The notes under the pieces: model-generated | The model's input: only the letters and a program-made list of their open reading frames with translations | What the model was told of the DNA's origin: nothing | Databases searched by the model: none | In this document: piece after piece, positions 23,826-32,460 of the stretch | How positions within the stretch are numbered: the first letter of the stretch is position 1 | Layout of the letters: the number at the start of each line of letters is the position of its first letter | Assembly: GCA_034423015.1 (NCBI GenBank) | Contig: DAOUJG010000064.1 | Coordinates: 62,001 to 126,000 of the forward strand | Direction of reading: 5' to 3' | Origin: JAGWBJ01 sp034423015 | GTDB lineage: Bacteria > Chloroflexota > Dehalococcoidia > Lucifugimonadales > JAGWBF01 | DNA length: 64,000 nt | Translations under genes and position numbers: made by a program

Positions 23826-24824
23826 CTAGCGGGGTGCGCAGGCCCTAAGTATCTCCATGACCTGCCCCTTGGGGTCGTCGCTGCCCGAGACGGCGGGGGA
23901 GATGATGGGCAGGGTGATGCCCGCCTCCCTGTACTGCTCGATCCGGCTGCGGGCGTGCTCCGCGGTGCCCACGATGCCGATGGTGTCCAGAAGCTCCACC
24001 GGCAGGAGCCTCTGGGCCGTTGCCTGGTCGCCTTCCTCCCAGGCCCGGCGGGACGCCTGCACCTCGTCGGCGAACCCCGCCTCCATCATCATGCTGCGGT
24101 ATCGGGGGAAGCGTGCCGCGTACATGGCCAGGCCGGGGCGCATGCCGTCGGCGGCCGTCTCTCGGTCCTCGCCGATGCCGCACCGGATCAGTGTGGACAC
24201 CTCGACCTCTGCCGGGTCCCGCCCCGCCCTCCTGGCGCCGGCGGCCACATGCTCCACGGCGCCCCTGGCCCTGTCCAAAGTGCAGGATGTGAGCATGGTG
24301 CCCTGGGCCATCTCGCCGCATACCTCCAGCATCTTCGGGAACACCGCCGCCACGAAGACGGGTATCTCCTTGCGGTACGGCTTGAACCACAGGTCGAAGC
24401 CCTCGATGTCGTAGACCTCTCCCTTGAACGATACCCGGTCCTCCCGCAGCAGGGTGCGCACGATCTCCACGCACTCCCTGACGTGGGCTATGGGCTGGCC
24501 GAATACCAGGCCGTGCTCCCCCTCCACCTGCACCCTGTGGCTGGAGCCGACGCCCAGGATGAAGCGTCCCTTGGAGAAGTGGTCCACGCACGCCGCCGCC
24601 ATGGCGATGGTGGGCGGCGTCCTCACGAACACGCTGGTGATGCTGGTCCCCAGCAGTATCTTCTCGGTGGCCACGGCGCACGCGGTCAGTATGGAAAACT
24701 GGTCCCCGCCGTGTCCCTCGGCCATCCAGGCCGACTCGTAGCCCAGCTCCTCGGCCAGGCGCACGCACTCCACGATGTCCCTGGGCGGCAGGCCCATGGA
24801 CAGGGCCACTCCGGTACGCTCCAT
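23826..24824 (-). CDS. LLM-class flavin/F420-dependent oxidoreductase
   Basis: The product is 332 aa and belongs to the bacterial luciferase-like superfamily. Family features are the N-terminal LSMGLPPRDIVECVRLAEELGYESAW split across strand and helix, AWMAEGHGG, TACAVATEKILLGTSI, FSKGRFILGVGSSH and IPVFVAA. Such enzymes use FMN or F420 in oxidation or reduction; the type cannot be decided here. It lies 72 bp downstream of the alpha/beta hydrolase gene on the same strand, so they may be co-transcribed. Confidence 0.87.
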   Translation of the reverse strand: MERTGVALSMGLPPRDIVECVRLAEELGYESAWMAEGHGGDQFSILTACAVATEKILLGTSITSVFVRTPPTIAMAAACVDHFSKGRFILGVGSSHRVQVEGEHGLVFGQPIAHVRECVEIVRTLLREDRVSFKGEVYDIEGFDLWFKPYRKEIPVFVAAVFPKMLEVCGEMAQGTMLTSCTLDRARGAVEHVAAGARRAGRDPAEVEVSTLIRCGIGEDRETAADGMRPGLAMYAARFPRYRSMMMEAGFADEVQASRRAWEEGDQATAQRLLPVELLDTIGIVGTAEHARSRIEQYREAGITLPIISPAVSGSDDPKGQVMEILRACAPR

Positions 24825-24896
24825 GCTGCTAACCTCCGGGTCTCGAAACGGCGGGTCTCCCGGCGAGTCGGGGCCTCTTCGCGGGCCGGGACCGGC

Positions 24897-25793
24897 TTAG
24901 AGGTCCAGGTGCTCCCTGAGAAAGGCCATGGACATGTCCATAACCTGGGTCTTGTACGGCTCGCCGTAGACCCCGTAGTGGGACAGGCCGGGAATCACCC
25001 ACAGCTTCTTGGGCTCCCGCGTCCGCTCGTACATCTCGATGGCCTGCTCGGCGGGGCATATGGTGTCCCGGCCGGCGACGATGTACAGGGCCGCCCGGGG
25101 CGAGATGCGGTCCACCACGTCGATGGGCTTGAAACGGTGAAGCATCTCCTCTGACGCCAGGGAGTAGGGGGTGAGGGACGGGTTCTCCATGTGCGGCACC
25201 TTGCCCAGGATCGAGTCCCGCTCCTCCGCCTCGGCGGGGTCGGGCACCAGGATGTCCATCAGGTCCCGCAGCTGGGACTTTCCCGTCTTCACCCTGGTCC
25301 TGCGGTCCTCGGCGATGCGGTCCAGCAGGTGCCGCCACTCGTAGTCGCGCCTCACGCTCTGGGCCCATCTCCCGCCGTCGCTCCAGCCGGCGACGCTGAT
25401 GGCGCACCGGACGCGCTCGTCGACGCCCGCCACGTAGGGGACCATGCCCCCGCCGAAGCTCCACCCTATCAGGGCCAGGCGGTCGGGGTCCACCTTGGGG
25501 TTGGTCTCAAGGTAGGTCAGGGCGTTGCGTATGTCCTCGGCCTGCTCCTGGGGATAGAGGCGCCCATGCTCCCCCTCGCTCTCGCCCACGCCCCTGTAGT
25601 CCCATATCAGGGCGACGAACCCGTCCCGGGCAAACTGCCGCCCTATCTCCGGGAACCAGAAGTACTCCTTGATGCCTATCATGCCCTGGCACAGCACGAT
25701 GGCGGGACAGCTGCGGTCCGGCGCGTCGTCGGGCTCGAACAACACCCCGGCGATCCTCAGTCCGTCGCTGTAGAAACCTACCTTGCTCTCCAT
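24897..25793 (-). CDS. Alpha/beta hydrolase (S15/dienelactone hydrolase-like)
   Basis: The product is 298 aa. The nucleophile serine is in IGWSFGGGMVPYVAG, the acid is probably the aspartate in IVAGRDTICP, and the histidine is in GLSHYGVYG. The N-terminal IVLCQGMIGIKEYFW and GYRGVGESEGEHGRLYP-like segment (DYRGVGESEGE) are typical of this family. No signal peptide is present. It precedes the LLM flavoprotein gene and follows the zinc-finger membrane protein gene on the same strand. Confidence 0.86.
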   Translation of the reverse strand: MESKVGFYSDGLRIAGVLFEPDDAPDRSCPAIVLCQGMIGIKEYFWFPEIGRQFARDGFVALIWDYRGVGESEGEHGRLYPQEQAEDIRNALTYLETNPKVDPDRLALIGWSFGGGMVPYVAGVDERVRCAISVAGWSDGGRWAQSVRRDYEWRHLLDRIAEDRRTRVKTGKSQLRDLMDILVPDPAEAEERDSILGKVPHMENPSLTPYSLASEEMLHRFKPIDVVDRISPRAALYIVAGRDTICPAEQAIEMYERTREPKKLWVIPGLSHYGVYGEPYKTQVMDMSMAFLREHLDL

Positions 25794-25850
25794 GTCCGTC
25801 CTTTCTCGACGATGCGGCCGCCTGGGCCGCCCGGCTTCCAGATACGTCCG

Positions 25851-26168
25851 CTATTCCGGGTCCTTGGGGACCTTCTTGGTCCTCCTTGGGCGGAAGACCC
25901 AGAAGACCAGGAGGCCCGACGCGGCGAGAAAGATGGGGAGGCTGACCGCCGCGTTGTCCCCGGAGAAGTCCCTCACCCACCACCACCAGCCGACGCCCAG
26001 GATGGCCGCGCCCCAGAGCAGCCTCGCCACGGCCTGGGTCCCCCGGCGCGCCCGGTAGTAGTCGTCCGCCTCGGCGGTGTGCCCCGTGTTGGCGAAGTGG
26101 TTCTCCAGAGTGCTCTGCCAGGCGCTGGCAAAGCCGCACTGGCCGCACTCGTGCAGCTTAGGGAACAT
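25851..26168 (-). CDS. Small membrane protein with N-terminal zinc-finger-like motif
   Basis: The product is 105 aa. Residues 8-30 contain C8-x2-C11, then a histidine pair separated by five residues (NHFANTGH), which makes a C2H2-type zinc-binding pattern. Two hydrophobic segments follow (LLWGAAILGVGWWWWV and IFLAASGLLVFWVF), then a basic tail RPRRTKKVPK. This predicts a cytoplasmic zinc finger on a membrane hairpin. I do not recognise a named family. Confidence 0.72.
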   Translation of the reverse strand: MFPKLHECGQCGFASAWQSTLENHFANTGHTAEADDYYRARRGTQAVARLLWGAAILGVGWWWWVRDFSGDNAAVSLPIFLAASGLLVFWVFRPRRTKKVPKDPE

Positions 26169-26399
26169 CGGGCATACTCCTCGGGGCGCTGGGGTATAGT
26201 CGGAGCTCAGAGGGGAGCGGACCGTCGCACGTCGTTACTTGAGGGCAAGGCATGGAGCGGGTCGACCTTCGAGGGGTGGGTTCCGGTGCAGTGTCCATGG
26301 CTGCTCGTCTCCCGACTTCCCGGGAATGGGACGGAGCTGAGGGGGTTGCCGCGACGGGCCGGCGCCCGCCGCTTAGGCGGCCCGCTATTTGGGTGGCCC
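26169..26399. other. Intergenic stretch with small hairpins
   Basis: About 230 bp between the zinc-finger protein start and the GatC-like gene stop. It contains a possible 7-bp stem (CGGGCCG with CGGCCCG) downstream of the GatC-like gene on the minus strand and part of a 15-bp-period duplication next to the stop codon. I see no coding frame with a convincing start. Confidence 0.4.
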
Positions 26400-26411
26400 T
26401 TATTTGGGTGG
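26386..26411. repeat. 15-bp-period direct duplication over the GatC-like stop codon
   Basis: TATTTGGGTGG occurs at 26386-26396 and again at 26401-26411, a period of 15 bp. On the minus strand the gene ends ...CCACCCAAATAA and the copy downstream repeats CCACCCAAATAG, so the last codons and a stop are duplicated. Confidence 0.75.
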
Positions 26412-26582
26412 AATGATGATGGGGAGGGGCTCGACGTCTTCCAGGCCCGGGGGGTTTATGTTGTCCAAGGCCTCCAGGATGGCGTTGAGGCTGTAGGTCA
26501 CTTCCGTCAGCTCGGGGTCCTGGATCTCCAGGCCAACCGCGTGGCCCAGGGCTACTACCTCTTCCTTGGTCAGGTCAGCCAT
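26400..26582 (-). CDS. GatC-like / AtzG-like small protein (orphan)
   Basis: The product is only 60 aa. Its second half, DPELTEVTYSLNAILEALDNI followed by GLEDVEPLPIIIPP, resembles GatC, the small subunit that stabilises amidase-type partners, and the amidase-associated small proteins related to it. Canonical GatC is about 95-100 aa, so this is short. No amidase gene is adjacent; the only amidase in the window is 14.5 kb away at 41040. It has a strong promoter of its own, which argues it is expressed independently. Confidence 0.75.
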   Translation of the reverse strand: MADLTKEEVVALGHAVGLEIQDPELTEVTYSLNAILEALDNINPPGLEDVEPLPIIIPPK

Positions 26583-26644
26583 GTCGGCCTCCGGAGCCGC
26601 CCTGGAGTTCGTTCGGTGTTCGGGTCGCTGGCGGCGGTGAGTGG

Positions 26645-26673
26645 ATTATAGGACGCTATGCCGGGAGCGTCAA
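26645..26673 (-). promoter_or_regulatory. Near-consensus sigma-70 promoter for the GatC-like gene
   Basis: On the minus strand, TTGACG (26673-26668) and a perfect TATAAT (26650-26645) are separated by 17 nt. The -35 overlaps the TGA stop of the upstream epimerase gene. The leader to ATG 26582 is about 55 nt. Confidence 0.75.
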
Positions 26674-27671
26674 CCGTTCCCGCCGCTGGAGGCGGGCCCA
26701 ATCCGGTCCCAGTTGTCCCGGAACCAGGCCACCGTCCGCTGCAGGCCCTCTTCAAGTGACGTGGCCGGGTCGTAGCCCGCCAGCGTCCTTGCCCTGGAGA
26801 TGTCGGCGCAGCGCCTGCTCTTCTTGTCCCAGTCCCGGCGGGGCAGGTGGCGCACTCCCGCCCCGTTGCCCGTGAGCCGGTTCACGGCTTCGGCCAGGTC
26901 GGCGATGCGGGTCTCCCGGCCCGAGCCCAGGTTCACGGCATGGCCCCCGGCGGCCGGGTGGAACCCCAGCCTGAGCAGCCCGTCGACGACGTCGCCGACG
27001 TAGGTGAAGTCCCGGGTCTCCTCGCCGGTGCCGGTGACCATGAGGGGCAGGCCCGACAGGGCCCGGTGGACGAAGTTGGGGATGACGTTGCGGTACGGCC
27101 CCGGCGCCTCGCCGGGGCCGTAGGAGTTGAACAGACGGGGCTTCACCACGTCCACGCCCCGGTGGAGGTGGAAGTAATCGCAGTACATCTCCCCCAGCAC
27201 TTTGGTGATCTGGTAGGGGGTCTCGTGGGGTAGGGACGCGGCGCTTTCCCTCAGGGGCAGGGGCGCGTCGGAGTCGTAGATGGAGCTGGAGGAGGCGAAG
27301 ACGAACCGCTCCACACCGGCCGACGCCGACCGCTGGAGCATCCGCAGGGTCCCCATGCCGTTGACCGTCAGGTCCAGCTCCGGGTGCTCGACGGAGTTCT
27401 GGTTGGCGAAGAGGGCGGCCAGGTGGAACACCACGCTTGGCCCCCGCTGGAAGACCTCGTCCAGCCCGGCCTCGCCGACGACGTCCCCCTGCACGAAGAG
27501 GATGGACGGGTCCTCGGGGAGGTTCCACCGGGGCCCCGAGGAGAGGTCGTCCAGGACAATGACGGCGGCCCCAAGCCCGGCCAGGGCCCGGGAGAGGTTC
27601 GACCCGATGGAGCCCGCGCCGCCGGTTACCAGCACCGTCCTGCCCCGGTAGTGGTCCAGGTGTTCGGCCAT
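26670..27671 (-). CDS. NAD-dependent sugar-nucleotide epimerase/dehydratase (extended SDR)
   Basis: The product is 333 aa. The NAD-binding motif is VTGGAGSIGSNL (around residues 14-25), followed by LDDLSSG, the FHLAA motif, SSSSIYD and the catalytic YxxxK in ETPYQITKVLGE. It resembles UDP-glucose 4-epimerase and dTDP-glucose 4,6-dehydratase relatives. ATG 27671 is 8 bp after the stop of the two-domain oxidoreductase gene, so the two are one transcript at the distal end of the surface-glycan locus. The exact sugar is unknown. Confidence 0.88.
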   Translation of the reverse strand: MAEHLDHYRGRTVLVTGGAGSIGSNLSRALAGLGAAVIVLDDLSSGPRWNLPEDPSILFVQGDVVGEAGLDEVFQRGPSVVFHLAALFANQNSVEHPELDLTVNGMGTLRMLQRSASAGVERFVFASSSSIYDSDAPLPLRESAASLPHETPYQITKVLGEMYCDYFHLHRGVDVVKPRLFNSYGPGEAPGPYRNVIPNFVHRALSGLPLMVTGTGEETRDFTYVGDVVDGLLRLGFHPAAGGHAVNLGSGRETRIADLAEAVNRLTGNGAGVRHLPRRDWDKKSRRCADISRARTLAGYDPATSLEEGLQRTVAWFRDNWDRIGPASSGGNG

Positions 27672-27679
27672 CCCGGTCT

Positions 27680-29875
27680 CTATTGCTCCAGCCCCGGCTC
27701 GACCGGCCGGGACAGGCGCAGGGACTCGTGGGCGGCGAAGGTTGTCAGAGTCGTGGCGACGTACCCCTCGAAGGTCCCGTCCAGGTGCCCGCCCTCCACC
27801 AGCGACTTGGCAAGGGCCCGCACCTCCGAGGCGTGGCCCCAGTCGGCGCCCATGCGCAGCTTCATCCTGCGAGTGCGGCCCCGGTGCGTGTAGCTCGCGG
27901 CGCGAAAGTTGTCGATGACGCCCGCGGCCCCGCCGCCGAACACCTCGACACGCTCCCTGGGGTAGCCCTTGTCCCCGCCTGCCGCGTAGCTGATGGACGC
28001 TATGCCGCCGTCGGCCATCTTCAGGGTGATCGCCACGTTGTCGGTGGGGTCGTAGCCCGCCGAGGAGAGGGACTCGGCGTGGACCCGGACGGCTTGGGAG
28101 CCGGTGAGGAGCTGGACCAAGTCCACGAAGTGGCACACCTCCCCGATTATGCGCCCCCCGCCCTCCTCCGGGTCGTACGTCCAGTGGTCCGGGGGAAGCG
28201 GGCCCGCGTTCACCGTGTAGTGGACGGACATGGGCTCCCCGCACCGGGAGAACCGGTCCCTCAGCCACCGGACTGTCGAGGAGTAGCGGCGGTTGAACCC
28301 CACCATGAGGACCGGAGGCCTGTCCACGTCCCTGGATGCCCGGTAGGCCTCCTCCACCCGGCCAAGCTGCTCCCGGTCCAGGGCGAGGGGCTTCTCCACG
28401 AAGACGTGCTTCCCCGCCTCCAGGCAATCGGCGGCCATGGCTGCATGAGAGCCGTGGCGGGTCAGCACGAACACCAGGTCGACGTCCGGGTCTCGGACGA
28501 CCTCCCGGTAGTCGGTGGCGCAGTAGCCGAACCCGGACCGCTGGGCGGCGTGCCTGGCGCTCAGCCCCGTGGCCGCCGCGATGCCCCTCAGCGTCAGTCC
28601 GGGGGTCTTCTTCAGCGCTGGGAGCATGGTGCTCCTGGCGAACAGGCCCCCGCCGATGACTCCCACGCCAAGCTCCGCGGTGCCGGATGGGGTACGTCTC
28701 GGATCCTGGACCAGGCTGACCCTCCGGGAGGCCGGGCCCGCGGGCGCCTCGTCGGGGTAGGTCAGGACGACCCCGATGTGGGGCTCGTCTCCATCCAGGA
28801 TGAGGCGGTAGGCTTCCTCGGCCCGTTCCAGCGGGAACCGGTGGGTTATCAGGTCGTCCGCCCTCACCCTGCCGTCTTGCAAGAGCCTGAGAAACTCCCC
28901 GATGTTCCGTCCCGCCGTCCACCTGGCGTAGCCGATGGGGTAGTCCAGGCCCTTGTCGGTGTAGGCCGGGTCGTAGACGCCGGGCCCCCACGCCCGGGAG
29001 ACGACCAGCTCCAGCTCTTTGTCGTAGAACGCCCGGCGGGGCACCTCCAGCCCCACCTGCCCGGTGGCGACGATGCGCCCCTTCTCGCGGCACACATCCG
29101 CCGCCTGCTCCAGGGGCTCGTTGCTGTCCGAGGATGCCATCACTATCACCGCGTCCACGCCCTTGCCCGACATGGCCCTGTGGCACGTCGCGGCCAGCTC
29201 CCCGTAGTCGGTGGCAGCGGACTCGGCACCGCGGCCCAGGGCCATCTCCGCCCGACGAGGGTCGATGTCCATGCCGATGACGTGGCATCCGGCGGCCTTC
29301 AGCACCTGCACGGTGAGCTGTCCCAAGAGCCCCAGGCCCAGCACGACCACCGTGTCGCCCAGGCCCGCTTGGGCCACGCGCACCGCCTCCAGGGCGATGC
29401 CCCCCAGGGCAACGAAGGCCGCGGACTCCGCCTGCACCCCGTCGGGAATCCTGGCGCACAGGTTCGCCGGGACCGACGCCACCTCCTGGTGACCGGCGTA
29501 CCCCTGGCCGGTGCAGGCTACCCGGTCGCCCACGGCGAGGCCGTCGACCCCCTTCCCCACGTCGACGACCACCCCAGCGGAGGAGTAGCCCAGGGCCACG
29601 GGGACGTCCAGCCGGCCCATGGCCTGACGCCACGCCTCCAGCACGCCGTCGGCCTTCGCTTTGGCGATGACCTGCTTTACCAGGTCGGGGCGGGCCATGG
29701 CCTTGCCCAGCAGGGACTTGTGGGCCAGCTCGATCATCGACCTCTCGGTGCCGCTACTGACCAGCGAGGCCGCGGTGCGCACCAGCACCTGTCCGCGCCC
29801 CGGCAGGCCCACGGGGACCACGTCGACGCTGAGCCGCCCCGTCCGGTAGTTTTGCGATACCTGCCTCATAGTCAC
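27680..29875 (-). CDS. Two-domain oxidoreductase: zinc-type alcohol dehydrogenase fused to Gfo/Idh/MocA domain
   Basis: The product is 731 aa. Residues 1 to about 360 form a medium-chain dehydrogenase (GYSSAGVVVDVG, VVVLGLGLLGQLTVQVLKAAGCHVIG), but the usual GHE zinc motif is not evident. Residues about 395-715 form a Gfo/Idh/MocA-type dehydrogenase (GVGVIGGGLFARSTML and FVEKPLALDREQL, the EKP motif). This fusion is recurrent in polysaccharide loci, where a sugar or inositol oxidation/reduction role is assumed. The epimerase gene follows after 8 bp. Confidence 0.88.
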   Translation of the reverse strand: MTMRQVSQNYRTGRLSVDVVPVGLPGRGQVLVRTAASLVSSGTERSMIELAHKSLLGKAMARPDLVKQVIAKAKADGVLEAWRQAMGRLDVPVALGYSSAGVVVDVGKGVDGLAVGDRVACTGQGYAGHQEVASVPANLCARIPDGVQAESAAFVALGGIALEAVRVAQAGLGDTVVVLGLGLLGQLTVQVLKAAGCHVIGMDIDPRRAEMALGRGAESAATDYGELAATCHRAMSGKGVDAVIVMASSDSNEPLEQAADVCREKGRIVATGQVGLEVPRRAFYDKELELVVSRAWGPGVYDPAYTDKGLDYPIGYARWTAGRNIGEFLRLLQDGRVRADDLITHRFPLERAEEAYRLILDGDEPHIGVVLTYPDEAPAGPASRRVSLVQDPRRTPSGTAELGVGVIGGGLFARSTMLPALKKTPGLTLRGIAAATGLSARHAAQRSGFGYCATDYREVVRDPDVDLVFVLTRHGSHAAMAADCLEAGKHVFVEKPLALDREQLGRVEEAYRASRDVDRPPVLMVGFNRRYSSTVRWLRDRFSRCGEPMSVHYTVNAGPLPPDHWTYDPEEGGGRIIGEVCHFVDLVQLLTGSQAVRVHAESLSSAGYDPTDNVAITLKMADGGIASISYAAGGDKGYPRERVEVFGGGAAGVIDNFRAASYTHRGRTRRMKLRMGADWGHASEVRALAKSLVEGGHLDGTFEGYVATTLTTFAAHESLRLSRPVEPGLEQ

Positions 29876-29963
29876 CTACTGGAACGCTCCGCCGGGCTTG
29901 CCATACCCGTTGGACCGTCGAGCGCACCCATGATACCGTAGCCGCCAGGGAGGAGGCCAAGGT

Positions 29964-29987
29964 CCCGTGCCCGTGCCCGTGCCCGTG
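29964..29987. repeat. Hexanucleotide tandem repeat (CCCGTG)4
   Basis: Four exact adjacent copies of CCCGTG lie in the 150-bp gap between the GT4 gene and the two-domain oxidoreductase gene. Being six bases long and outside coding sequence, it could vary by slippage and change leader length or structure. Confidence 0.85.
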
Positions 29988-30027
29988 GATAACACCGGAA
30001 ACGGGACGGGGCGCGGAGCATCGCCGG

Positions 30028-31296
30028 TCATGCGGCCTTGGCCCGGGCCGCGCGGCCCCTCCAGCCGGAGACTATCTCCTGAAAGCGGCCCTCCATCTCC
30101 GGCAGCAATCTCCGTCGTTCGAACCGCTCCACGGCCGCGGCTCTGCCTGCCTCTCCCAGGCGCCTGCGCAAGTCCGGGTCCCGGAGGCCCAGGATGCCCT
30201 GTGCCATCGCCTCGGGGTCCTGGGGGACCACCACCATCCCGCACCCGGTCTGGCGCACCAGGTCGGCGGCCTCTCCCTCCAGGCCCGCCAGGACGGGACG
30301 CCCGGCGCTCATGTAGTTGAGCAGCTTGGTGGGGATGGTGCCCTGGCGGAAGGGGGCCCTGTTCAGGTGCGTCAGGAGCACGTCCGCGGCGGACGTGAAG
30401 GCGGACATGGCCGTCGCCGGCTTGGGCGGTATGAACAGCACGTTGTCCAGGCCATGGTCCCCTGCCAGGGCGGCCAGCCGGTCCCGGTCCGCCCCGCCGC
30501 CTACGAACACCAGCAGCACGTCGTGTTCTCCCCGCTCCTTCAGCAGCCGGGCGGACTCCACCGCCGTGTCCAGCCCCTGGGCGAGGCTGATGTTGCCCGT
30601 ATACATGACGACCAGCCTGTCGCCGAACCCGTACTCCCGTCGGACCTCCTTGGCCTCGTGCGCCGCCGCCGGCCTGAAGAAGCACGTGTCCACCCACAGG
30701 GGATGCACCTCGGTCTTGCCCTCGGGCACGCCGGTCGCCACCACGTCCCCTCGCATCCGGTTGGAGTAGAAGTACAGGTAGTCGGCGGCGGAGTAGACGA
30801 ACCGCTCCAGCCCCAGGGCCAGGCGTATGGATGTCCGGCCCTTGAGGACGCCGAGATGGATCGGCTCCTGGGGCCACAGGTCGTGGACGTCGACCACCAG
30901 GGGCGCTCGAAACAGCCTGCTCAGCACGTACCCCGACACTCCCAGGAACAGGGGAGGCGAGTAGACGTAGACCAGGTCGGGCCGGCCCGACCTGACGCCG
31001 CCGTACATGGACGTCAACATGAAGGACAGGTGGTTCTTCATGCGGGGCCAGAAGTCGCGCCTGGACCTGGGGATGAAGAGGAAGGTGCGCGCCACCTTCA
31101 CGCCCTCCCGTGTCTCCTGCCGGTACAGGCCCCGCCGGTACCCGTCGTAGACCACGCCGTCGGGGTAGTTGGGGAACCCTGTGACGACGGTGACGTCGTG
31201 CCCCCGGCCCGCCAGGTATCCCGCCATCTCCGACACCTTCTGGGACGCGGACGCCGGCTCCGGCGGGTAGTATTGGGTCAGCAGCAGGAGCTTCAC
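30028..31296 (-). CDS. Glycosyltransferase family 4 (WcaI/WbuB-like)
   Basis: The product is 422 aa from GTG 31296, which overlaps the stop of the preceding glycosyltransferase (GTGA). The GT-B fold is shown by LLLTQYYPPEPASASQKVSEMA at the N-terminus (first 20 residues: KLLLLTQYYPPEPASASQK), the DVHDLWPQEP motif typical of WcaI/WbuB proteins, VVMYTGNISLAQGLDT at the start of the nucleotide-binding domain and the PTKLLNYMSAGRPVLA segment. It transfers a sugar to a lipid-linked acceptor at the cytoplasmic membrane face; donor and acceptor are unknown. Confidence 0.9.
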   Translation of the reverse strand: MKLLLLTQYYPPEPASASQKVSEMAGYLAGRGHDVTVVTGFPNYPDGVVYDGYRRGLYRQETREGVKVARTFLFIPRSRRDFWPRMKNHLSFMLTSMYGGVRSGRPDLVYVYSPPLFLGVSGYVLSRLFRAPLVVDVHDLWPQEPIHLGVLKGRTSIRLALGLERFVYSAADYLYFYSNRMRGDVVATGVPEGKTEVHPLWVDTCFFRPAAAHEAKEVRREYGFGDRLVVMYTGNISLAQGLDTAVESARLLKERGEHDVLLVFVGGGADRDRLAALAGDHGLDNVLFIPPKPATAMSAFTSAADVLLTHLNRAPFRQGTIPTKLLNYMSAGRPVLAGLEGEAADLVRQTGCGMVVVPQDPEAMAQGILGLRDPDLRRRLGEAGRAAAVERFERRRLLPEMEGRFQEIVSGWRGRAARAKAA

Positions 31297-32453
31297 GCCT
31301 GGCCCGCCGCCTTCAGGGCCTGCCGGTACACCGCCTCGTGCGTGTCGGCGCACCGGGCGGGAGAGAACATCTCGCGGACCCGTTCCCTGCCCCGCGACCC
31401 GATGGACGCCGCGTGCTCCCGGTCCTCCAGCAGCGACACGACGGCTGCAGCGATGGCCTCCGGGTCCCTGGGCTGTACCAGGATGCCCGTCTCCCCATCC
31501 TGGATGATCTCGGGAACTCCCCCAACCTCCGACGCGACCACGGGCAGCCCTGCGGCAAGTCCCTCGGCTATCGCGATGCCAAAGGACTCGGAGAGGGACG
31601 GCTGCACCAGGACGTCCGCGGCGTGGAGAATGTCGGCAACGTCGGAGCGAAACCCCGTGAACACCATCGTGTCTTCCAGGCCCAGCGCCCGGGCCTCGCC
31701 GTGAAGAAGGCCGGCGTACTTTGTGCGTCCCTCGAGGGTCTGCCCCACGACGACGAACCGGGCCTCGGGAAACCGGTCTTTGACCGCCGCGGCGGCCCGC
31801 ACGAAATACAGGTGTCCCTTGGCCGGGTACAGGTTGCCCACGGTGACGATCATCGGGGAACTCTCGGGGATGCCCAGCTCGGCGCGCACCTGGCTGCGGG
31901 TCCCGGCCGAGGTCGGGCCGGGGACGTCGATGGGGGGATACAGGGCTTCGACGGGCCTGTGGAACACGTCGCCCTGGGAGCCCATGTACTCCCGGCCCAT
32001 CTCCACGGAGGATGCGGCCACCACGTGGGGGACCAGGTAGACCAGGGGCTTGAAGCTCTTCCAGACCAGGGGGTAGGGCATCCCGTTGATGTGCCACACG
32101 ACCCCGCAGCCCGCCAGCCTGCCGGCGATGGCCCCCTGGACGTGGGTGACGTCGTGCTGGTGCACCACGGAGATACCCTCGTCCCGTATCAGGCGGACCA
32201 GCCTTCGGATCGAGCCCCACAGGTGCATCAGCCATCCCATGTGGGAGAGGGGGTTGGCCGTCGCCCGTGGCCTCCTCATGCCAGGGACCCGGTGGTACGG
32301 GACCCCGGCCTCCTCCAGCAGGTCCCCGAACGCCCCGGCGCCCTGGGGGATGGCCACCACCGTGTCCACTCCCCGGTGCTTCAGCGCCGCCGCCATCCTC
32401 GATATCCGCATCTGGGGTCCCCCGACCCGGTCCTCGGCGATGACGTTCAGCAC
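31293..32453 (-). CDS. Glycosyltransferase family 4
   Basis: The product is 386 aa with a GT-B fold. Characteristic parts are the N-terminal VGGPQMRISRMAAALKHRG, MIVTVGNLYPAKGHLYFVRA beginning the second domain, and the donor-binding E-x7-E element in SESFGIAIAEGLAAGLPVVA. It is one of a run of four GT4 genes on this strand, separated by 7 bp from the upstream one and overlapping the downstream one by 4 bp, so all are translationally close. Sugar specificity is not predictable. Confidence 0.9.
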   Translation of the reverse strand: MLNVIAEDRVGGPQMRISRMAAALKHRGVDTVVAIPQGAGAFGDLLEEAGVPYHRVPGMRRPRATANPLSHMGWLMHLWGSIRRLVRLIRDEGISVVHQHDVTHVQGAIAGRLAGCGVVWHINGMPYPLVWKSFKPLVYLVPHVVAASSVEMGREYMGSQGDVFHRPVEALYPPIDVPGPTSAGTRSQVRAELGIPESSPMIVTVGNLYPAKGHLYFVRAAAAVKDRFPEARFVVVGQTLEGRTKYAGLLHGEARALGLEDTMVFTGFRSDVADILHAADVLVQPSLSESFGIAIAEGLAAGLPVVASEVGGVPEIIQDGETGILVQPRDPEAIAAAVVSLLEDREHAASIGSRGRERVREMFSPARCADTHEAVYRQALKAAGQA

Positions 32454-32460
32454 CCTCAGG

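Noticed and set aside
27683..29941. A 750-codon plus-strand frame opposite the two-domain oxidoreductase gene
   Set aside because: It is antisense to an intact, motif-complete dehydrogenase fusion; composition is Gly/Pro/Val/His-rich as in other antisense shadows.
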